Both the position numbers and the translations under genes were made by a program. Under the pieces are notes generated by a model that searched no databases, was not told the origin of the DNA, and was given only the letters and a program-made list of their open reading frames with translations. This document shows, one piece after another, positions 4,877 to 5,152 of a stretch of 5,152 nucleotides of DNA. Origin of the DNA: Thioalkalivibrio sp. (lineage in GTDB: Bacteria > Pseudomonadota > Gammaproteobacteria > Ectothiorhodospirales > Ectothiorhodospiraceae). Every line of letters begins with the position of its first letter. Position 1 is the first letter of the stretch. The DNA lies in NCBI GenBank assembly GCA_003553165.1, contig PUOZ01000306.1, positions 1 through 5,152 of the forward strand. The letters are read 5' to 3'.

Positions 4877-5152
4877 ATGGCTGAACGTATTGCATTAGTG
4901 ACCGGGGGTATCGGCGGTATCGGATCGGCGATCTGCGTCGAATTGGCTGCCAAGGGCTTCAAGGTTGTCGCGGGCTATTACCCGGCGGAAAAGGACGACG
5001 CCGAGGCTTGGCAGGAGAAGCAGCGGGCTGAAGGCAACACGTTCGAGATTGCCTCCGGTGACGTCTCCTCTTTTGAATCCTCCAGCGACATGGTCAAGGA
5101 CATCGAGGCCCGTGTCGGTCCGATCGACGTCCTGATCAACTGCGCCGGGATC
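4877..5152 (+). CDS. phaB: Acetoacetyl-CoA reductase PhaB (partial, C-terminus beyond window)
   Basis: Short-chain dehydrogenase that reduces acetoacetyl-CoA to (R)-3-hydroxybutyryl-CoA, normally with NADPH, supplying the synthase. The visible 92 residues begin MAERIALVTGGIGGIGSAIC. TGGIGGIG (9-16) is the TGxxxGxG cofactor-binding turn, GDV (61-63) supplies the adenine-ring aspartate, and INCAG (87-91) is the NNAG-equivalent strand end, with Cys in place of the second Asn. VVAGYYP after beta-strand 2 is close to VVAGCGP of Ralstonia PhaB. The family is about 246 residues, so the catalytic Ser-Tyr-Lys is outside the window. It follows phaP by 86 bases and is probably co-transcribed with it. 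Related FabG-type reductases are the main alternative, but the N-terminus and cluster favour PhaB. Confidence 0.95.
   Translation, partial: MAERIALVTGGIGGIGSAICVELAAKGFKVVAGYYPAEKDDAEAWQEKQRAEGNTFEIASGDVSSFESSSDMVKDIEARVGPIDVLINCAGI

Overview
The window is a polyhydroxyalkanoate (PHA, storage polyester) biosynthesis locus built around a class III PHA synthase. The DNA is GC-rich. A two-subunit phaE-phaC synthase lies divergent from phaA-phaR-phaP-phaB, a layout I know from purple sulfur gammaproteobacteria of the Allochromatium/Thiocapsa type (Chromatiales). Related Ectothiorhodospiraceae-like bacteria are plausible. The taxonomic call is an inference from synteny and protein style; no rRNA or other phylogenetic marker is present.

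Layout. On the minus strand, positions 1-715 hold the N-terminal two thirds of phaC (catalytic subunit, cut by the window edge) and 712-2001 hold phaE (accessory subunit); they overlap by an ATGA stop/start. A 271-bp divergent control region (2002-2272) follows. On the plus strand come phaA (thiolase, 2273-3460), a strong GC hairpin, phaR (PHA-responsive regulator, GTG start, 3581-4066), a 334-bp gene-free gap with six perfect heptamer repeats and a well-formed sigma70 promoter covered by TGC/GCA repeats, phaP (small phasin, 4401-4790), a second hairpin, and the first 92 codons of phaB (acetoacetyl-CoA reductase, 4877 to the end).

How it works together. PhaA condenses two acetyl-CoA to acetoacetyl-CoA, PhaB reduces it to (R)-3-hydroxybutyryl-CoA, and PhaC-PhaE polymerises that into polyester granules. 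PhaP coats the granule. PhaR is expected to bind both nascent polymer and DNA, releasing the phasin promoter when granules appear; the repeats over the phaP promoter are the obvious candidate operator.

The pathway is known and I see no wholly new system. The parts most worth a second look are a 71-residue EAK-rich then strongly basic, histone H1-like tail on PhaE, which could tether the synthase and its granules to DNA; the phaP operator/promoter; the heptamer array with G-quadruplex potential; and an inverted repeat that flanks a -10-like box and covers the phaR ribosome binding site. No tRNA, rRNA, CRISPR, insertion sequence or integrase is visible.
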